Shown piece after piece: positions 54,544-63,700 of a stretch of 64,000 nucleotides of DNA (position 1 is its first letter; every line of letters begins with the position of its first letter). The stretch is from NCBI RefSeq assembly GCF_004323735.1, contig NZ_CP036455.1:2785101-2849100 (forward strand). Reading direction: 5' to 3'. Made by a program: the position numbers and the translations under genes. Under the pieces are notes generated by a model. That model searched no databases. It had not been told where the DNA came from and saw only the letters and a list, made by a program, of their open reading frames with translations. This DNA comes from Streptomonospora litoralis (lineage in GTDB: Bacteria > Actinomycetota > Actinomycetes > Streptosporangiales > Streptosporangiaceae).

Positions 54544-54657
54544 GCCCACCGCTCCCGCCGCCGCACCGGGGCCGGCGCGCACCGCGCGTGTTTACCCCGC
54601 TCCGCCGAGGTCAGCGGGGCGGCATAGCCCGGCTGCCGCGCGAACGGCGAGGAGCAC

Positions 54658-55221
54658 ATGGAAGCCGACATCACTCTCACCGTCGACGGGCGCGACTGCG
54701 CCCTGCGCGTCGACACCCGCACCACACTGCTGGACGCCCTGCGCGAACACCTGCGCAACACCGCCCCGAAGAAAGGGTGCGACCACGGCCAGTGCGGCTC
54801 GTGCACCGTGCTGCTCGCCGGCCGGCGCGTGGTCAGCTGCCTCGTCCTGGCCGCCGCGGCCGACGGCGCCGAGGTCACCACCTCCGCCGGACTCGGCGAC
54901 GCCGAGCACCCCCACCCCCTCCAGCAGGCGTTCCTCGACCACGACGGCCTGCAGTGCGGCTACTGCACACCCGGCCAGATCTGCTCCGCGGCGGGCATGC
55001 TGGACGAGGCCGCCGCCGGCTGGCCCAGCGCCGCCACACCGCCCGACGAGGGCGCCGACGCGGCTCCCGCGCTCACCGCCGCCGAGATCCGCGAGCGCAT
55101 GAGCGGCAACCTCTGCCGCTGCGGCGCCTACGCCGGCATCGTCGCCGCCGTCGAGCAGGCGGCCGCCTCCGGCGCCGGCGGCGTGCACAGCGGCGCCGCC
55201 CCGCAGAAAGGTGCGCGATGA
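54658..55221 (+). CDS. xanthine-dehydrogenase-family (2Fe-2S) subunit, PaoA/YagT-like
   Basis: A 187-residue electron-transfer subunit of a molybdenum hydroxylase. The plant-type cluster uses C41, C46, C49 and C61 (CDHGQCGSC), and the second cluster C100, C103, C153 and C155 (CGYC and CRCG). It lacks the Tat signal of E. coli PaoA, so the complex should be cytoplasmic. The insert WPSAATPPDEGADAAPALTA before the last Cys pair is typical of the YagT-like class. GAGGAG precedes the ATG, and its stop overlaps the FAD-subunit start (ATGA). Confidence 0.92.
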   Translation: MEADITLTVDGRDCALRVDTRTTLLDALREHLRNTAPKKGCDHGQCGSCTVLLAGRRVVSCLVLAAAADGAEVTTSAGLGDAEHPHPLQQAFLDHDGLQCGYCTPGQICSAAGMLDEAAAGWPSAATPPDEGADAAPALTAAEIRERMSGNLCRCGAYAGIVAAVEQAAASGAGGVHSGAAPQKGAR

Positions 55222-56249
55222 AACCCTTCGACTACCGCCGCGCCGACGACGCCGCACACGCCGCCGCCCTGGTCGCCGACCACCCCCGAGCCGCGTTCCT
55301 CGGCGGCGGCACCAACCTCGTCGACCACATGAAACTGGGGGTGGCCGCCCCCGACCTGCTCGTCGACATAACCCACCTGCCGATGGAGGGCATCGAGCCG
55401 CTGCCCGGCGGCGGGATCAGCATCGGCGCCAACGTACGCAACAGCGACGCCGCCGCCCACCCGTTCATCCGCCGGCGCTACCCCGTGCTCTCCCAGGCGC
55501 TGCTGTCGGGCGCGTCCGGCCAGCTGCGCAACGCCGCCACCACCGGCGGCAACCTGCTGCAACGCACCCGCTGCGTCTACTTCCAGGACACCACCACGCC
55601 CTGCAACAAACGCGAACCCGGGTCGGGCTGCTCGGCGCTGGAGGGCTACCAGCGCTACCACGCCGTCTTCGGCGCCTCACCCGACTGCGTGGCGACCCAC
55701 CCCTCCGACATGGCGGTGGCGATGACCGCGCTCGACGCCGACGTGGTGGTCCAAGACGCCGCCGCCGAGCGCCGCATCCCGCTGTCCCGGCTGCACCGGC
55801 TGCCCGGCGAGGCGCCCGAGCACGACACCGTGCTCTCCCACGGCGACCTCATCACCGCCGTCGAGCTGCCCAAGATGCCCATGGCCCTCCACTCCCGCTA
55901 CCGCAAAATCCGCGACCGCTCCTCCTTCGCCTTCGCGCTGGTCTCGGCCGCGGTGGCCGCCGAACTCGCCGACGACGGCACCGTCGCCGACGTGCGCATC
56001 GCACTGGGCGGCGTGGCGCACAAACCGTGGCGGGCCCTGCTGGCCGAGGAGGCGCTGCGCGGCGCGGCCGCCACCGAGCAGAACTTCGCCGCGGCCGCCG
56101 AGGCCGAACTCTCCGAAGCCCGCCCGCTGCCCGGCAACATGTTCAAGGTCCCGCTGGTGCGCTCGGCCGTCACCGCCACCCTCCGCGACGTCTGCACCGG
56201 ACTGCGCGGCCGCTCCGACGGCCACGACCCGCGAGAGGGGGAGCGGTGA
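55218..56249 (+). CDS. xanthine-dehydrogenase-family FAD subunit with 4Fe-4S insert, PaoB/YagS-like
   Basis: A 343-residue FAD-binding subunit. FLGGGTNLVDHMKLG and TTGGNLLQRTRC are the FAD pyrophosphate segments. The insert RCVYFQDTTTPCNKREPGSG followed by Cys supplies the extra [4Fe-4S] ligands that distinguish PaoB-type subunits from ordinary xanthine-dehydrogenase medium subunits. The C-terminal CO-dehydrogenase flavoprotein domain (IALGGVAHKPWRAL) is complete. The start and stop overlap both neighbours by four bases, so a stoichiometric three-subunit complex is expected. Confidence 0.92.
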   Translation: MKPFDYRRADDAAHAAALVADHPRAAFLGGGTNLVDHMKLGVAAPDLLVDITHLPMEGIEPLPGGGISIGANVRNSDAAAHPFIRRRYPVLSQALLSGASGQLRNAATTGGNLLQRTRCVYFQDTTTPCNKREPGSGCSALEGYQRYHAVFGASPDCVATHPSDMAVAMTALDADVVVQDAAAERRIPLSRLHRLPGEAPEHDTVLSHGDLITAVELPKMPMALHSRYRKIRDRSSFAFALVSAAVAAELADDGTVADVRIALGGVAHKPWRALLAEEALRGAAATEQNFAAAAEAELSEARPLPGNMFKVPLVRSAVTATLRDVCTGLRGRSDGHDPREGER

Positions 56250-58336
56250 CAACCGTCAACCACACCGCGACCGCCGTCGGCGCGGCGGCACCCCGTTCCG
56301 ACGGCCCCGAGAAGGCCGCCGGCACCGCCCGCTACGCCTACGAGTACGAGGTCGCCGACGCCGCCTACATCGCACCCGTGCAGGCCACCGTGGCCCGCGG
56401 CCGCGTGCTGGAGGTCGACACCGCCGACGCCGAGGCCGTCGACGGGGTGCTGACCGTCCTGTGGCACGGCAACGCGCCCCGCCTGGACACCGACGCCGAA
56501 CTCGACCCGCTGCAGAAACCGGCCGAACTGGCCGTGCTGCAGTCGGCCGAGGTCGCCTACCGCGGCCAGCTCGTCGGCGCCGTCGTCGCCGAGACGTTCG
56601 AGGCCGCCCGCCGCGCCGCCGCACTGGTCACCGTGCGCTACGAGCAGATCCCGCACGACACCGACCTCTCCGACCAGCGCAGCGACCTCTTCGCGCCCGA
56701 GGAGGACCACCTCCAGGGCGACGTCGACACCGCCGAGCCCGCCGACGCCGTGGTGGAGCACACCTACACCACCGCGATGCAGCACAACAACCCGATGGAG
56801 CCGCACTCCACCATCGCCCACTGGGACGGCGCGGCGCTCACCCTGTACGAGTCGACCCAAGGCGCGCCCCTGGTCAGCAGCACCGTCGCCGCGCTGCTCG
56901 ACCTCGAACCCGCCGACGTCCGCGTCGTCGCGCCCTACGTCGGCGGCGGGTTCGGGTCCAAGGGGCCGCTGCACGCCCCCACCGTGCTCGCCGCGCTGGC
57001 CGCGCTCGCCCTGCCCGGCCGCTCGGTGAAACTGGCGCTGACCCGGCGGCAGATGTTCGCCCTGGTCGGCTACCGCAGCCCGACGATCCAGCGCGTGCGG
57101 CTCAGCGCCGCCGCCGACGGGCGCCTGTCGGGCATCGACATGGTCTCCACCTCCCAGAGCTCCCACATCGCCGACTTCGTCGAACAGGCGGCGCTGCCGG
57201 CCAAGTCCATGTACGCCGCGCCCAACCGGCGCATGGGCCACCGCGCCGTGCGCCTCGACGTCGCCGTGCCCACCTGGATGCGCGCCCCCGGCGAATGCCC
57301 GGGGATGTTCGGCCCCGAGGTCGCCATGGACGAACTCGCCTGGGCCTTGGGCCTCGACCCGATCGAGCTGCGGCTGCGCAACGAACCCGAGACCGACCCG
57401 CACACGCACAAGCCCTTCTCCAGCCGCAACCTCGCCGCCTGCCTGCGCGAGGGCGCCCGCCGGTTCGACTGGGCCGACCGGGCGCCCGCGCCCGCCGCCC
57501 GCACCGAGAACGGCTGGCGCGTGGGCCTGGGCGTGGCCGCCTCCGCCTACCCCGTCGTGCCGCCGCCCGCCCATTCGCGCGCCCGCATCCGCTACGAGGG
57601 TGAGGGGCGCTACCTCGTCGCCCTGGGCGCCGCCGACATCGGCACCGGCGCCGCGACCGCACTGGCCCAGATCGCCGCCGACGCGCTGCGGGTGCCGCTG
57701 GAGCGGGTGCGGGTGCGCCTGGGCGACAGCGCGCTGCCGCACGCGTCCGTGGCGGGCGGCTCCACCGGACTCATGTCCTGGGGCTCCACCGTCCACACCG
57801 CCGCCGGCGCCTTCCGCGGCCGCCACGGCGAGGCGCCCGAGCCCGGCGCCGAGGCCGAGTCCGACCTGCCGGAGAACCCCGCCGCCCAGGAGTACGCCAT
57901 GTACGCCTACGGCGCCCAGTTCGCCGAGGTGCGCACCCACGCCGAGACCGGAGAGGTCCGGGTGCCGCGGCTGCTCGGCGTCTTCGCCGCCGGACGCATC
58001 GTCAACGCCCGCACCGCCCGCTCCCAGTTCCTCGGCGGTATGACCATGGGGCTGTCGATGGCCCTGCACGAGGAGAGCGTGCTCGACCCGCGCTTCGGCC
58101 ACACCGTCAACGGCGACCTCGCCGAATACCACATCGCCGCCAACGCCGACGTGGAGGACATCCAGGCGCACTGGATCGACGAGGAGGACCCCCACGTCAA
58201 CCCCCTGGGCGCCAAGGGCATCGGCGAGATCGGGATCGTGGGCACCGCCGCGGCCGTGGCCAACGCCGCCTACCACGCCACCGGCGTGCGGGTACGCAGC
58301 CTGCCGGTGCGCCTGGACGACTTCATCGGCACCTGA
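56246..58336 (+). CDS. molybdopterin-binding aldehyde/xanthine dehydrogenase-type large subunit, PaoC-like
   Basis: A 696-residue molybdenum-cofactor subunit. Visible blocks are GGGFGSKGPLHAPTVLAALA, MRAPGECPGMFGPEVAMDEL, GAADIGTGAATALAQIAADA and AGGSTGLMSWGS. The catalytic Glu is in KGIGEIGIVG near residue 667. With the 2Fe-2S and FAD/4Fe-4S subunits it forms a PaoABC-like aldehyde oxidoreductase; an aromatic aldehyde or heterocycle is the likely substrate. The GTG at 56246 overlaps the previous stop (GTGA). It shares its cofactor need with the nitrate reductase 3 kb upstream. A strong hairpin follows. Confidence 0.93.
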   Translation: MTTVNHTATAVGAAAPRSDGPEKAAGTARYAYEYEVADAAYIAPVQATVARGRVLEVDTADAEAVDGVLTVLWHGNAPRLDTDAELDPLQKPAELAVLQSAEVAYRGQLVGAVVAETFEAARRAAALVTVRYEQIPHDTDLSDQRSDLFAPEEDHLQGDVDTAEPADAVVEHTYTTAMQHNNPMEPHSTIAHWDGAALTLYESTQGAPLVSSTVAALLDLEPADVRVVAPYVGGGFGSKGPLHAPTVLAALAALALPGRSVKLALTRRQMFALVGYRSPTIQRVRLSAAADGRLSGIDMVSTSQSSHIADFVEQAALPAKSMYAAPNRRMGHRAVRLDVAVPTWMRAPGECPGMFGPEVAMDELAWALGLDPIELRLRNEPETDPHTHKPFSSRNLAACLREGARRFDWADRAPAPAARTENGWRVGLGVAASAYPVVPPPAHSRARIRYEGEGRYLVALGAADIGTGAATALAQIAADALRVPLERVRVRLGDSALPHASVAGGSTGLMSWGSTVHTAAGAFRGRHGEAPEPGAEAESDLPENPAAQEYAMYAYGAQFAEVRTHAETGEVRVPRLLGVFAAGRIVNARTARSQFLGGMTMGLSMALHEESVLDPRFGHTVNGDLAEYHIAANADVEDIQAHWIDEEDPHVNPLGAKGIGEIGIVGTAAAVANAAYHATGVRVRSLPVRLDDFIGT

Positions 58337-58346
58337 AGCGCCGCCC

Positions 58347-58380
58347 GGCCCCGCCGCCCGCCTGCCCGGGCGGCGGGGCC
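58347..58380 (+). terminator. 14-bp hairpin after molybdenum hydroxylase genes
   Basis: GGCCCCGCCGCCCG pairs perfectly with CGGGCGGCGGGGCC around a 6-base loop, 11 bases past the stop at 58336. It separates the molybdenum-enzyme genes from nirB. Confidence 0.78.
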
Positions 58381-58604
58381 CGCGCGTGCCCGCCGGTGCG
58401 CAGAGCCCCGGCCCCTGCCCGGGCGCCCGTGAAACCCCGGGTCAGCGCACTCACCAGGCTCCCGCCTGCGGTGACAGGGAAACGAAACATCTCCTTCACG
58501 GACGGCTGACGGTCGCGAAACACGCTCCGGGTTGCCTGAAAGGCACAGAGCAGCGGCCGCCCGCGCTCGGCGCCCCGCCCACAAGCGAGGAGAAGAACCC
58601 GAAC

Positions 58605-61217
58605 ATGAGACAGCTCGTGGTCATCGGCAACGGCATGGTCGGACACCGCCTTGTGGAGGCCGTCCTCAGCCGCGACACCGGAACCGGCGCCGGCGCCGAC
58701 GCCGGCGCCGGCGCCGACACGAACACCGCCTGGCACATCACCGTCCTCGGCGAGGAACCGCGCCCCGCCTACGACCGGGTCGCGCTCTCCGCCTACTTCG
58801 ACGGAGCCGGCGAGGAGCAGCTGCGCCTGGCCGACCTCTCCCGGCGCCCCGGCGTCGAACTGCTGCTGGGCGAGCCCGCCACCGCCATCGACCGCACCGG
58901 GCGCACCGTCACCACCTCCACCGGCCGCGTACTCGGCTACGACGCGCTGGTGCTGGCCACCGGCTCATCGCCGTTCGTCCCCCCGGTGCCCGGACACGAC
59001 CTGCCCGGCTGCCACGTCTACCGCACCATCGACGACCTGGAGGACATCACCGCCACCGCCCGCAGCGCCGCCGCCCGCGGCGCCCAGGCCGGCGTGGTCA
59101 TCGGCGGCGGCCTGCTGGGCCTGGAGGCCGCCGACGCGCTGCGCCTGCTGGGGATGGAACCGCACGTGGTGGAGATGGCGCCGTGGCTGATGCCCCGCCA
59201 GGTCGACGAAGGCGGGGGAGCGGTCCTGGGCCGCCTCATCGCCGACACCGGCGTCACCTGCCACACCGCCGCCGGGCTCACCGGCATCGAAACCGCCCCC
59301 GACGGGCGCAACCTGCACGTGCTGCTGGGCGAGGACGGCCCCGAGCAGCGCCGCATCGACGCCGGCATCGTGGTGTTCTCCGTGGGCGTGCGCCCCCGCG
59401 ACGGACTCGCCCGCTCCGCCGGACTCGACATCGGTCCCCGCGGAGGCGTCGCCGTCGACTCCGCCTGCCGCACCAGCGACCCCCGCATCTACGCCGTGGG
59501 CGAATGCGCCAGCGCCGACGGCACCGTCTACGGGCTCATCGCCCCCGGCAACGCCATGGCCGAAGTCGCCGCCGACCGCATCGCCGGCGGCGAGGCCGCC
59601 TTCACCGGCGCCGACACCTCCACCAAACTCAAACTGCTGGGCGTGGACGTGGCCAGCTTCGGCGACGCCCTCGGCACCGCCGACGGCGCACTGGAGGTCG
59701 TACTCAACGACGCCCCCGGCCGCCGCTACGCCAAGCTCGTCGTCTCCGACGACGCCACCACCCTGCTCGGCGGCATCCTGGTCGGCGACGCATCGGCGTA
59801 TGCCGGGCTGCGCCCCCTGGTGGGCCGCGAACTGCCCGGCGACCCCCTCGACCTCATCGCCGGCGACCGCAGCGGCGCCGGCGGGGGAGCGGGCGTGGCC
59901 GCCCTTCCCGACGACGCCCAGGTCTGCTCCTGCAACGCCGTCACCAAGGGCGCCGTCCGCACCGCCATCGACGAGGGCAGCACCGACATCGGCGCCCTCA
60001 AGTCCTGCACCAAGGCCGGCACCAGCTGCGGCTCGTGCGTGCCCATGCTCAAGACCCTGCTCGCCGACTCCGGCATCGAGCAGTCCACGGCGCTGTGCGA
60101 GCACTTCGACCACTCCCGCGCCGAACTCGTCGAGATCATCACCGCCACCGGCACCACCGCCTTCTCCGAGCTCATCGAGCGGCACGGCACCGGGCGCGGC
60201 TGCGACATCTGCAAACCCGCCGTCGCCTCGATCCTCGCCTCCCTGGGCGGCGGCCACATCCTCGAAGGCGAACAGGCCGCGCTGCAGGACACCAACGACC
60301 ACTTCCTGGCCAACATCCAGCGCAACGGCACCTACTCGGTGGTGCCCCGGGTGCCCGGCGGCGAGATCACCCCCGAGCGGCTCATCGCCATCGGCCGGGT
60401 CGCCGAGGAGTTCGGCCTTTACACCAAGATCACCGGAGCCCAGCGCATCGACCTGCTCGGCGCCCGCGTCGAACAGCTGCCCGCCGTCTGGAGCCGCCTG
60501 GTCCAAGCCGGTTTCGAGTCCGGGCACGCCTACGGCAAGGCGCTGCGCACCGTGAAGTCCTGCGTGGGCGACACCTGGTGCCGCTACGGAGTCCAGGACT
60601 CGGTGGGCATGGCCATCCGACTGGAACTGCGCTACCGCGGCCTGCGATCCCCGCACAAACTCAAGTCCGCCGTCTCCGGCTGCGCCCGCGAATGCGCCGA
60701 GGCCCGCGGCAAGGACTTCGGCGTCATCGCCACCGAGCACGGCTGGAACCTCTACGTCGGCGGCAACGGCGGATTCACCCCCCGCCACGCCCAACTGCTG
60801 GCCGCCGACCTCGACGACGACACCCTCATCCGCTACATCGACCGGTTCCTGATGTTCTACATCCGCACCGCGGACCGCCTGCAGCGCACCGCCGCCTGGA
60901 TCGAGCAGCTCGACGGCGGCCTGGACCACCTGCGCGCCGTCGTCGTCGACGACAGCCTGGGTATCGCCGCGGAACTGGAGGAGGCCATGGCCCGCCACAC
61001 CGCCGGCTACTCCGACGAGTGGCGCGGCGTGCTGGAGGACCCCGAGAAGCTGGCCCGCTTCGTCTCCTTCGCCAACGCCCCCGAAGCGCCCGACCCCACC
61101 ATCGCCTTCGACACCGAACGCGACCAGCCCGTCCCGGCCGGCCCGGTGGCCCTGGGCATGCCGACCCGCCGCGGCGCCCCGGACCCGGCGCCCGAACCGG
61201 CCGGCTCACCGACCTGA
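58605..61217 (+). CDS. nirB: NAD(P)H nitrite reductase large subunit
   Basis: An 870-residue cytoplasmic nitrite reductase that makes ammonium. Domains: FAD/NAD oxidoreductase (1-400; VVIGNGMVGHRLVE and VVIGGGLLGLEAAD), BFD-type [2Fe-2S] (CSCNAVTKGAV...CGSC), a second Cys-pair segment (CDICKP), and the sulfite/nitrite reductase siroheme domain with CVGDTWC and SGCAREC supplying the [4Fe-4S]-siroheme Cys. An unusual Gly/Ala/Asp-rich insertion (GTGAGADAGAGADTNT) sits after the first helix. GAGGAG precedes the ATG at 58605. A tandem GAAACGAAAC lies about 125 bases upstream. Confidence 0.95.
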   Translation: MRQLVVIGNGMVGHRLVEAVLSRDTGTGAGADAGAGADTNTAWHITVLGEEPRPAYDRVALSAYFDGAGEEQLRLADLSRRPGVELLLGEPATAIDRTGRTVTTSTGRVLGYDALVLATGSSPFVPPVPGHDLPGCHVYRTIDDLEDITATARSAAARGAQAGVVIGGGLLGLEAADALRLLGMEPHVVEMAPWLMPRQVDEGGGAVLGRLIADTGVTCHTAAGLTGIETAPDGRNLHVLLGEDGPEQRRIDAGIVVFSVGVRPRDGLARSAGLDIGPRGGVAVDSACRTSDPRIYAVGECASADGTVYGLIAPGNAMAEVAADRIAGGEAAFTGADTSTKLKLLGVDVASFGDALGTADGALEVVLNDAPGRRYAKLVVSDDATTLLGGILVGDASAYAGLRPLVGRELPGDPLDLIAGDRSGAGGGAGVAALPDDAQVCSCNAVTKGAVRTAIDEGSTDIGALKSCTKAGTSCGSCVPMLKTLLADSGIEQSTALCEHFDHSRAELVEIITATGTTAFSELIERHGTGRGCDICKPAVASILASLGGGHILEGEQAALQDTNDHFLANIQRNGTYSVVPRVPGGEITPERLIAIGRVAEEFGLYTKITGAQRIDLLGARVEQLPAVWSRLVQAGFESGHAYGKALRTVKSCVGDTWCRYGVQDSVGMAIRLELRYRGLRSPHKLKSAVSGCARECAEARGKDFGVIATEHGWNLYVGGNGGFTPRHAQLLAADLDDDTLIRYIDRFLMFYIRTADRLQRTAAWIEQLDGGLDHLRAVVVDDSLGIAAELEEAMARHTAGYSDEWRGVLEDPEKLARFVSFANAPEAPDPTIAFDTERDQPVPAGPVALGMPTRRGAPDPAPEPAGSPT

Positions 61218-61269
61218 GCCCCCGACGCCCCGGGCCGCCACCGCCCCCGCCCACCTGGAGGTGCCGCAT

Positions 61270-61671
61270 ATGAGCACGCCGACGCCGACGCCGACGCCGA
61301 CACTGCCACTGCCCGCAAGCCCCGACCGGCTGTGGGTCGCCGCCTGCGACTCCGATAGGCTCACTCGTGAACGCGGCGTCGCCGTCCTGCTTCCCGACGG
61401 CTCCCAGGCCGCCGTCTTCCGCACGCACGACGACGTGCTCTACGCCGTGGGAAACATCGACCCCTTCAGCGGTGCGGCGGTGATCTCCCGCGGCATCGTG
61501 GGCGACCGGGCCGGCGAGCCCACCGTCGCCTCGCCCATGCTCAAGCAGGTGTTCTCCCTGCGCAGTGGACGGTGCCTGGACGAGCCGGACACGGGGCTCG
61601 CCACCTACGCCGTGCGGCTGCGCGAGGGCGTGATCGACGTCAGCACCCGACCGGACGAGGCAGCGACATGA
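61270..61671 (+). CDS. nirD: nitrite reductase small subunit
   Basis: A 133-residue Rieske-like fold protein without the Rieske Cys/His ligands, as in NirD. Recognisable segments are RGVAVLLPDGSQAAVFRTHD, YAVGNIDPFSGAAVISRGIV and ASPMLKQVFSLRSGRCLDEP. It would assemble with NirB. The N-terminus has a Thr-Pro repeat (TPTPTPTPT) probably acting as a flexible leader. The ATG at 61270 has GGAGG upstream; an in-frame GTG at 61261 lies too close to it. Its stop overlaps the next start as ATGA. Confidence 0.92.
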   Translation: MSTPTPTPTPTLPLPASPDRLWVAACDSDRLTRERGVAVLLPDGSQAAVFRTHDDVLYAVGNIDPFSGAAVISRGIVGDRAGEPTVASPMLKQVFSLRSGRCLDEPDTGLATYAVRLREGVIDVSTRPDEAAT

Positions 61672-62858
61672 CACCCACGCCACCGACCGTGCCCGCCGCC
61701 CGCGCCCACGACGACACCGACGCCCCGACCGACGCCACCGTGGCCCCGCTGGCCGGGTTCACCGTGGCCGTCACCGCCGCCCGCCGCGCCGACGAGCTGG
61801 CCGCGCTGCTGCGCCGCAAGGGCGCCGAGGTCCTCAGCGCCCCGGCGCTGCGCATCGTCCCGCTCAGCGACGACCAGCGCCTGGCCCACGCTTCGCAAGA
61901 GCTGACCCGCCGCCCCGCCGACGTGGTCGTGGCCACCACCGGCATCGGCTTCCGCGGCTGGGTCGAGGCGTGCGACACCTGGGGCAGCGCCGAGGCGCTG
62001 GTGTCCGCGATGGGCTCCTCCCGCCTGCTGGCCCGCGGCCCCAAGGCCAAGGGCGCCATCCGCGCCGCCGGGTTGAGAGAGGAGTGGTCCCCGCCCTCGG
62101 AGTCCTCCGCCGAGGTGCTGGACTACCTGCTGGAGAAGGGCGTGGCGGGGCTGCGCGTCGCCGTGCAGCTGCACGGCGAGCCGCTGCCCGACTTCTGCGC
62201 CGCGCTGCGCATGGCCGGCGCCGAGGTCGTCGAGGTGCCCGTCTACCGCTGGACCGAGCCGGAGGACACCGCCGGGCTGGACCGGCTCATCGAGGACGTC
62301 GCCGGCGGCGGCGTCGACGCCGTCACCTTCACCAGCGCACCCGCCGCCGCGGGCCTGCTCGACCGCGCCGGGCACCTGGGCCTGCACCGCGGCCTGGTCT
62401 CCCGCCTCTGCGGCGACACCATGGCCATGTGCGTGGGTCCCGTCACCGCCCGCCCCCTCATGGCCGAGGACATCCCCACCCCCTGGCCCGACCGCGCCCG
62501 CATCGGCGCCATGGTCAAACGCCTGGCCGAAGAGCTTCCCGAACGCTTCCCCAACCTGCCGGTGGCCGGACACCGGCTGCAACCGCGCGGGCACGCCGTG
62601 CTCGTCGACGGCGTGGTCTGCCCCCTTTCGCCCGCCCTGATGCGGGTGCTGCGCGAGCTGGCCCGCCGCCCCGGCGCCGTCCGCGACCGCGCCGACCTGC
62701 TCGCCTCGCTGGGCGGCGACGGCGACGCCCATGCGGTGGAGACCGCCGTGGCCCGGCTGCGCGGCGCGCTGGGCGATCCCCGCATCATCCAGACCGTGGT
62801 CAAGCGCGGCTACCGCCTCGCGCTGGACACCGGCGAATGCGCGACCAGAGGAGACTGA
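61668..62858 (+). CDS. nnaR: HemD-like/winged-helix nitrate-assimilation regulator (NnaR-type)
   Basis: A 396-residue fusion. Residues 15-260 resemble uroporphyrinogen-III synthase (LAGFTVAVTAARRADELAAL, then VVVATTGIGFRGWVEACDTW). Residues 300-390 are an OmpR/PhoB-type winged helix (CPLSPALMRVLRELARRPG ... ALGDPRIIQTVVKRGYRL). This architecture is that of NnaR, which activates nitrate/nitrite genes together with GlnR in streptomycetes. Its position right after nirBD supports that. Whether the HemD part is still catalytic is unknown. It is coupled to nirD by ATGA and to the next gene by TGATG. Confidence 0.9.
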   Translation: MTPTPPTVPAARAHDDTDAPTDATVAPLAGFTVAVTAARRADELAALLRRKGAEVLSAPALRIVPLSDDQRLAHASQELTRRPADVVVATTGIGFRGWVEACDTWGSAEALVSAMGSSRLLARGPKAKGAIRAAGLREEWSPPSESSAEVLDYLLEKGVAGLRVAVQLHGEPLPDFCAALRMAGAEVVEVPVYRWTEPEDTAGLDRLIEDVAGGGVDAVTFTSAPAAAGLLDRAGHLGLHRGLVSRLCGDTMAMCVGPVTARPLMAEDIPTPWPDRARIGAMVKRLAEELPERFPNLPVAGHRLQPRGHAVLVDGVVCPLSPALMRVLRELARRPGAVRDRADLLASLGGDGDAHAVETAVARLRGALGDPRIIQTVVKRGYRLALDTGECATRGD

Positions 62859-63550
62859 TGGCCCTCCCCACCCTCCTGCTGGCCGTGCACGGAACCCGCG
62901 AACCCCGCGGCAGCGCCGCCGCGCGGCGCCTGGCCGGCGCCGTCGCCGAGCTGACCGGCGCTCCGGTGCGACTGGGCTTCGCCGACGTCCTGGCCCCCGA
63001 CGTGGGCGAGGTCGCCGCCGGCATCGACGGCCCCGTCGTGGTGGTGCCCGCCTTCCTCGCGGCCGGCTACCACGTCCGCGTCGACATCCCCGCCCAGTTG
63101 CACCGCGCCGGCCGCGGCGACGCGGTGGTCACCGGCGCCCTGGGCGAAGACGACCGGCTGCTGCAGGCCGCCGTGCGCCGCCTGCGCCGCGCCGGATGGC
63201 GCACCGGCGAGGCCGTGGTGCTGGCCGCCGCCGGCTCCTCCGATCCCGACGCCCGCGCCCAGGTGGACCAGGCGGCACAGCGGCTGTCGCGGCGGCTGGG
63301 CGGCGCCGGCGTGGAGGTGGGCTACGTCGCCACCGCAGAACCCGCCGTCGCCGAGGCGGTGCGGCGGCTGCGCGCCCGCGGGCACCGCCGCGTCGCGCTG
63401 GCCTCCTGGCTGCTGGCGCCGGGACTGTTCCACCAGCGCCTGGCCGAGGCCGGAGCCGACTCCGTGGCCCGGCCGCTGCTGCCCGACGCCGGAGTGGCCG
63501 CCGCCGTCGCCGCGCGATACCAGGCCGCTGCGCTGCTCGCGGCGGTCTGA
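62858..63550 (+). CDS. sirohydrochlorin chelatase (CbiX/SirB-like)
   Basis: A 230-residue chelatase with two CbiX-type half-domains: LLLAVHGTREPRGSAAARRL (metal-binding His near residue 11) and the second half starting VVLAAAGSSDPDARAQVDQA. VVVPAFLAAGYHVRVDIP carries the second conserved His. It would insert Fe2+ into sirohydrochlorin to make siroheme for NirB, which explains its place in the operon. The start overlaps the regulator's stop (TGATG), and GAGGAG precedes it. A cobaltochelatase role cannot be excluded. Confidence 0.9.
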   Translation: MALPTLLLAVHGTREPRGSAAARRLAGAVAELTGAPVRLGFADVLAPDVGEVAAGIDGPVVVVPAFLAAGYHVRVDIPAQLHRAGRGDAVVTGALGEDDRLLQAAVRRLRRAGWRTGEAVVLAAAGSSDPDARAQVDQAAQRLSRRLGGAGVEVGYVATAEPAVAEAVRRLRARGHRRVALASWLLAPGLFHQRLAEAGADSVARPLLPDAGVAAAVAARYQAAALLAAV

Positions 63551-63700
63551 GCGGGCGCACCCGCCGCACGGGAGGCCGAGGCCGGTGGCCGCATGCGCCA
63601 AAGGTCCACTACGGTAGTCGGTCGCCGGGCATGATCGAAGCGGCTCCCGCCGATCGCGGCCGCCGGCGGTACCCCTCGACCCCGATCTGCTGGGAGAGCC

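Noticed and set aside
55898-58276. 792-residue minus-strand open frame opposite the molybdenum hydroxylase
   Set aside because: Gly/Val-rich shadow; the sense frame has all molybdopterin motifs.
58470-58490. Possible GlnR site upstream of nirB (GTGAC then GAAACGAAAC)
   Set aside because: The half-sites are present but the spacing does not fit the N6 rule; kept only as a remark under nirB.
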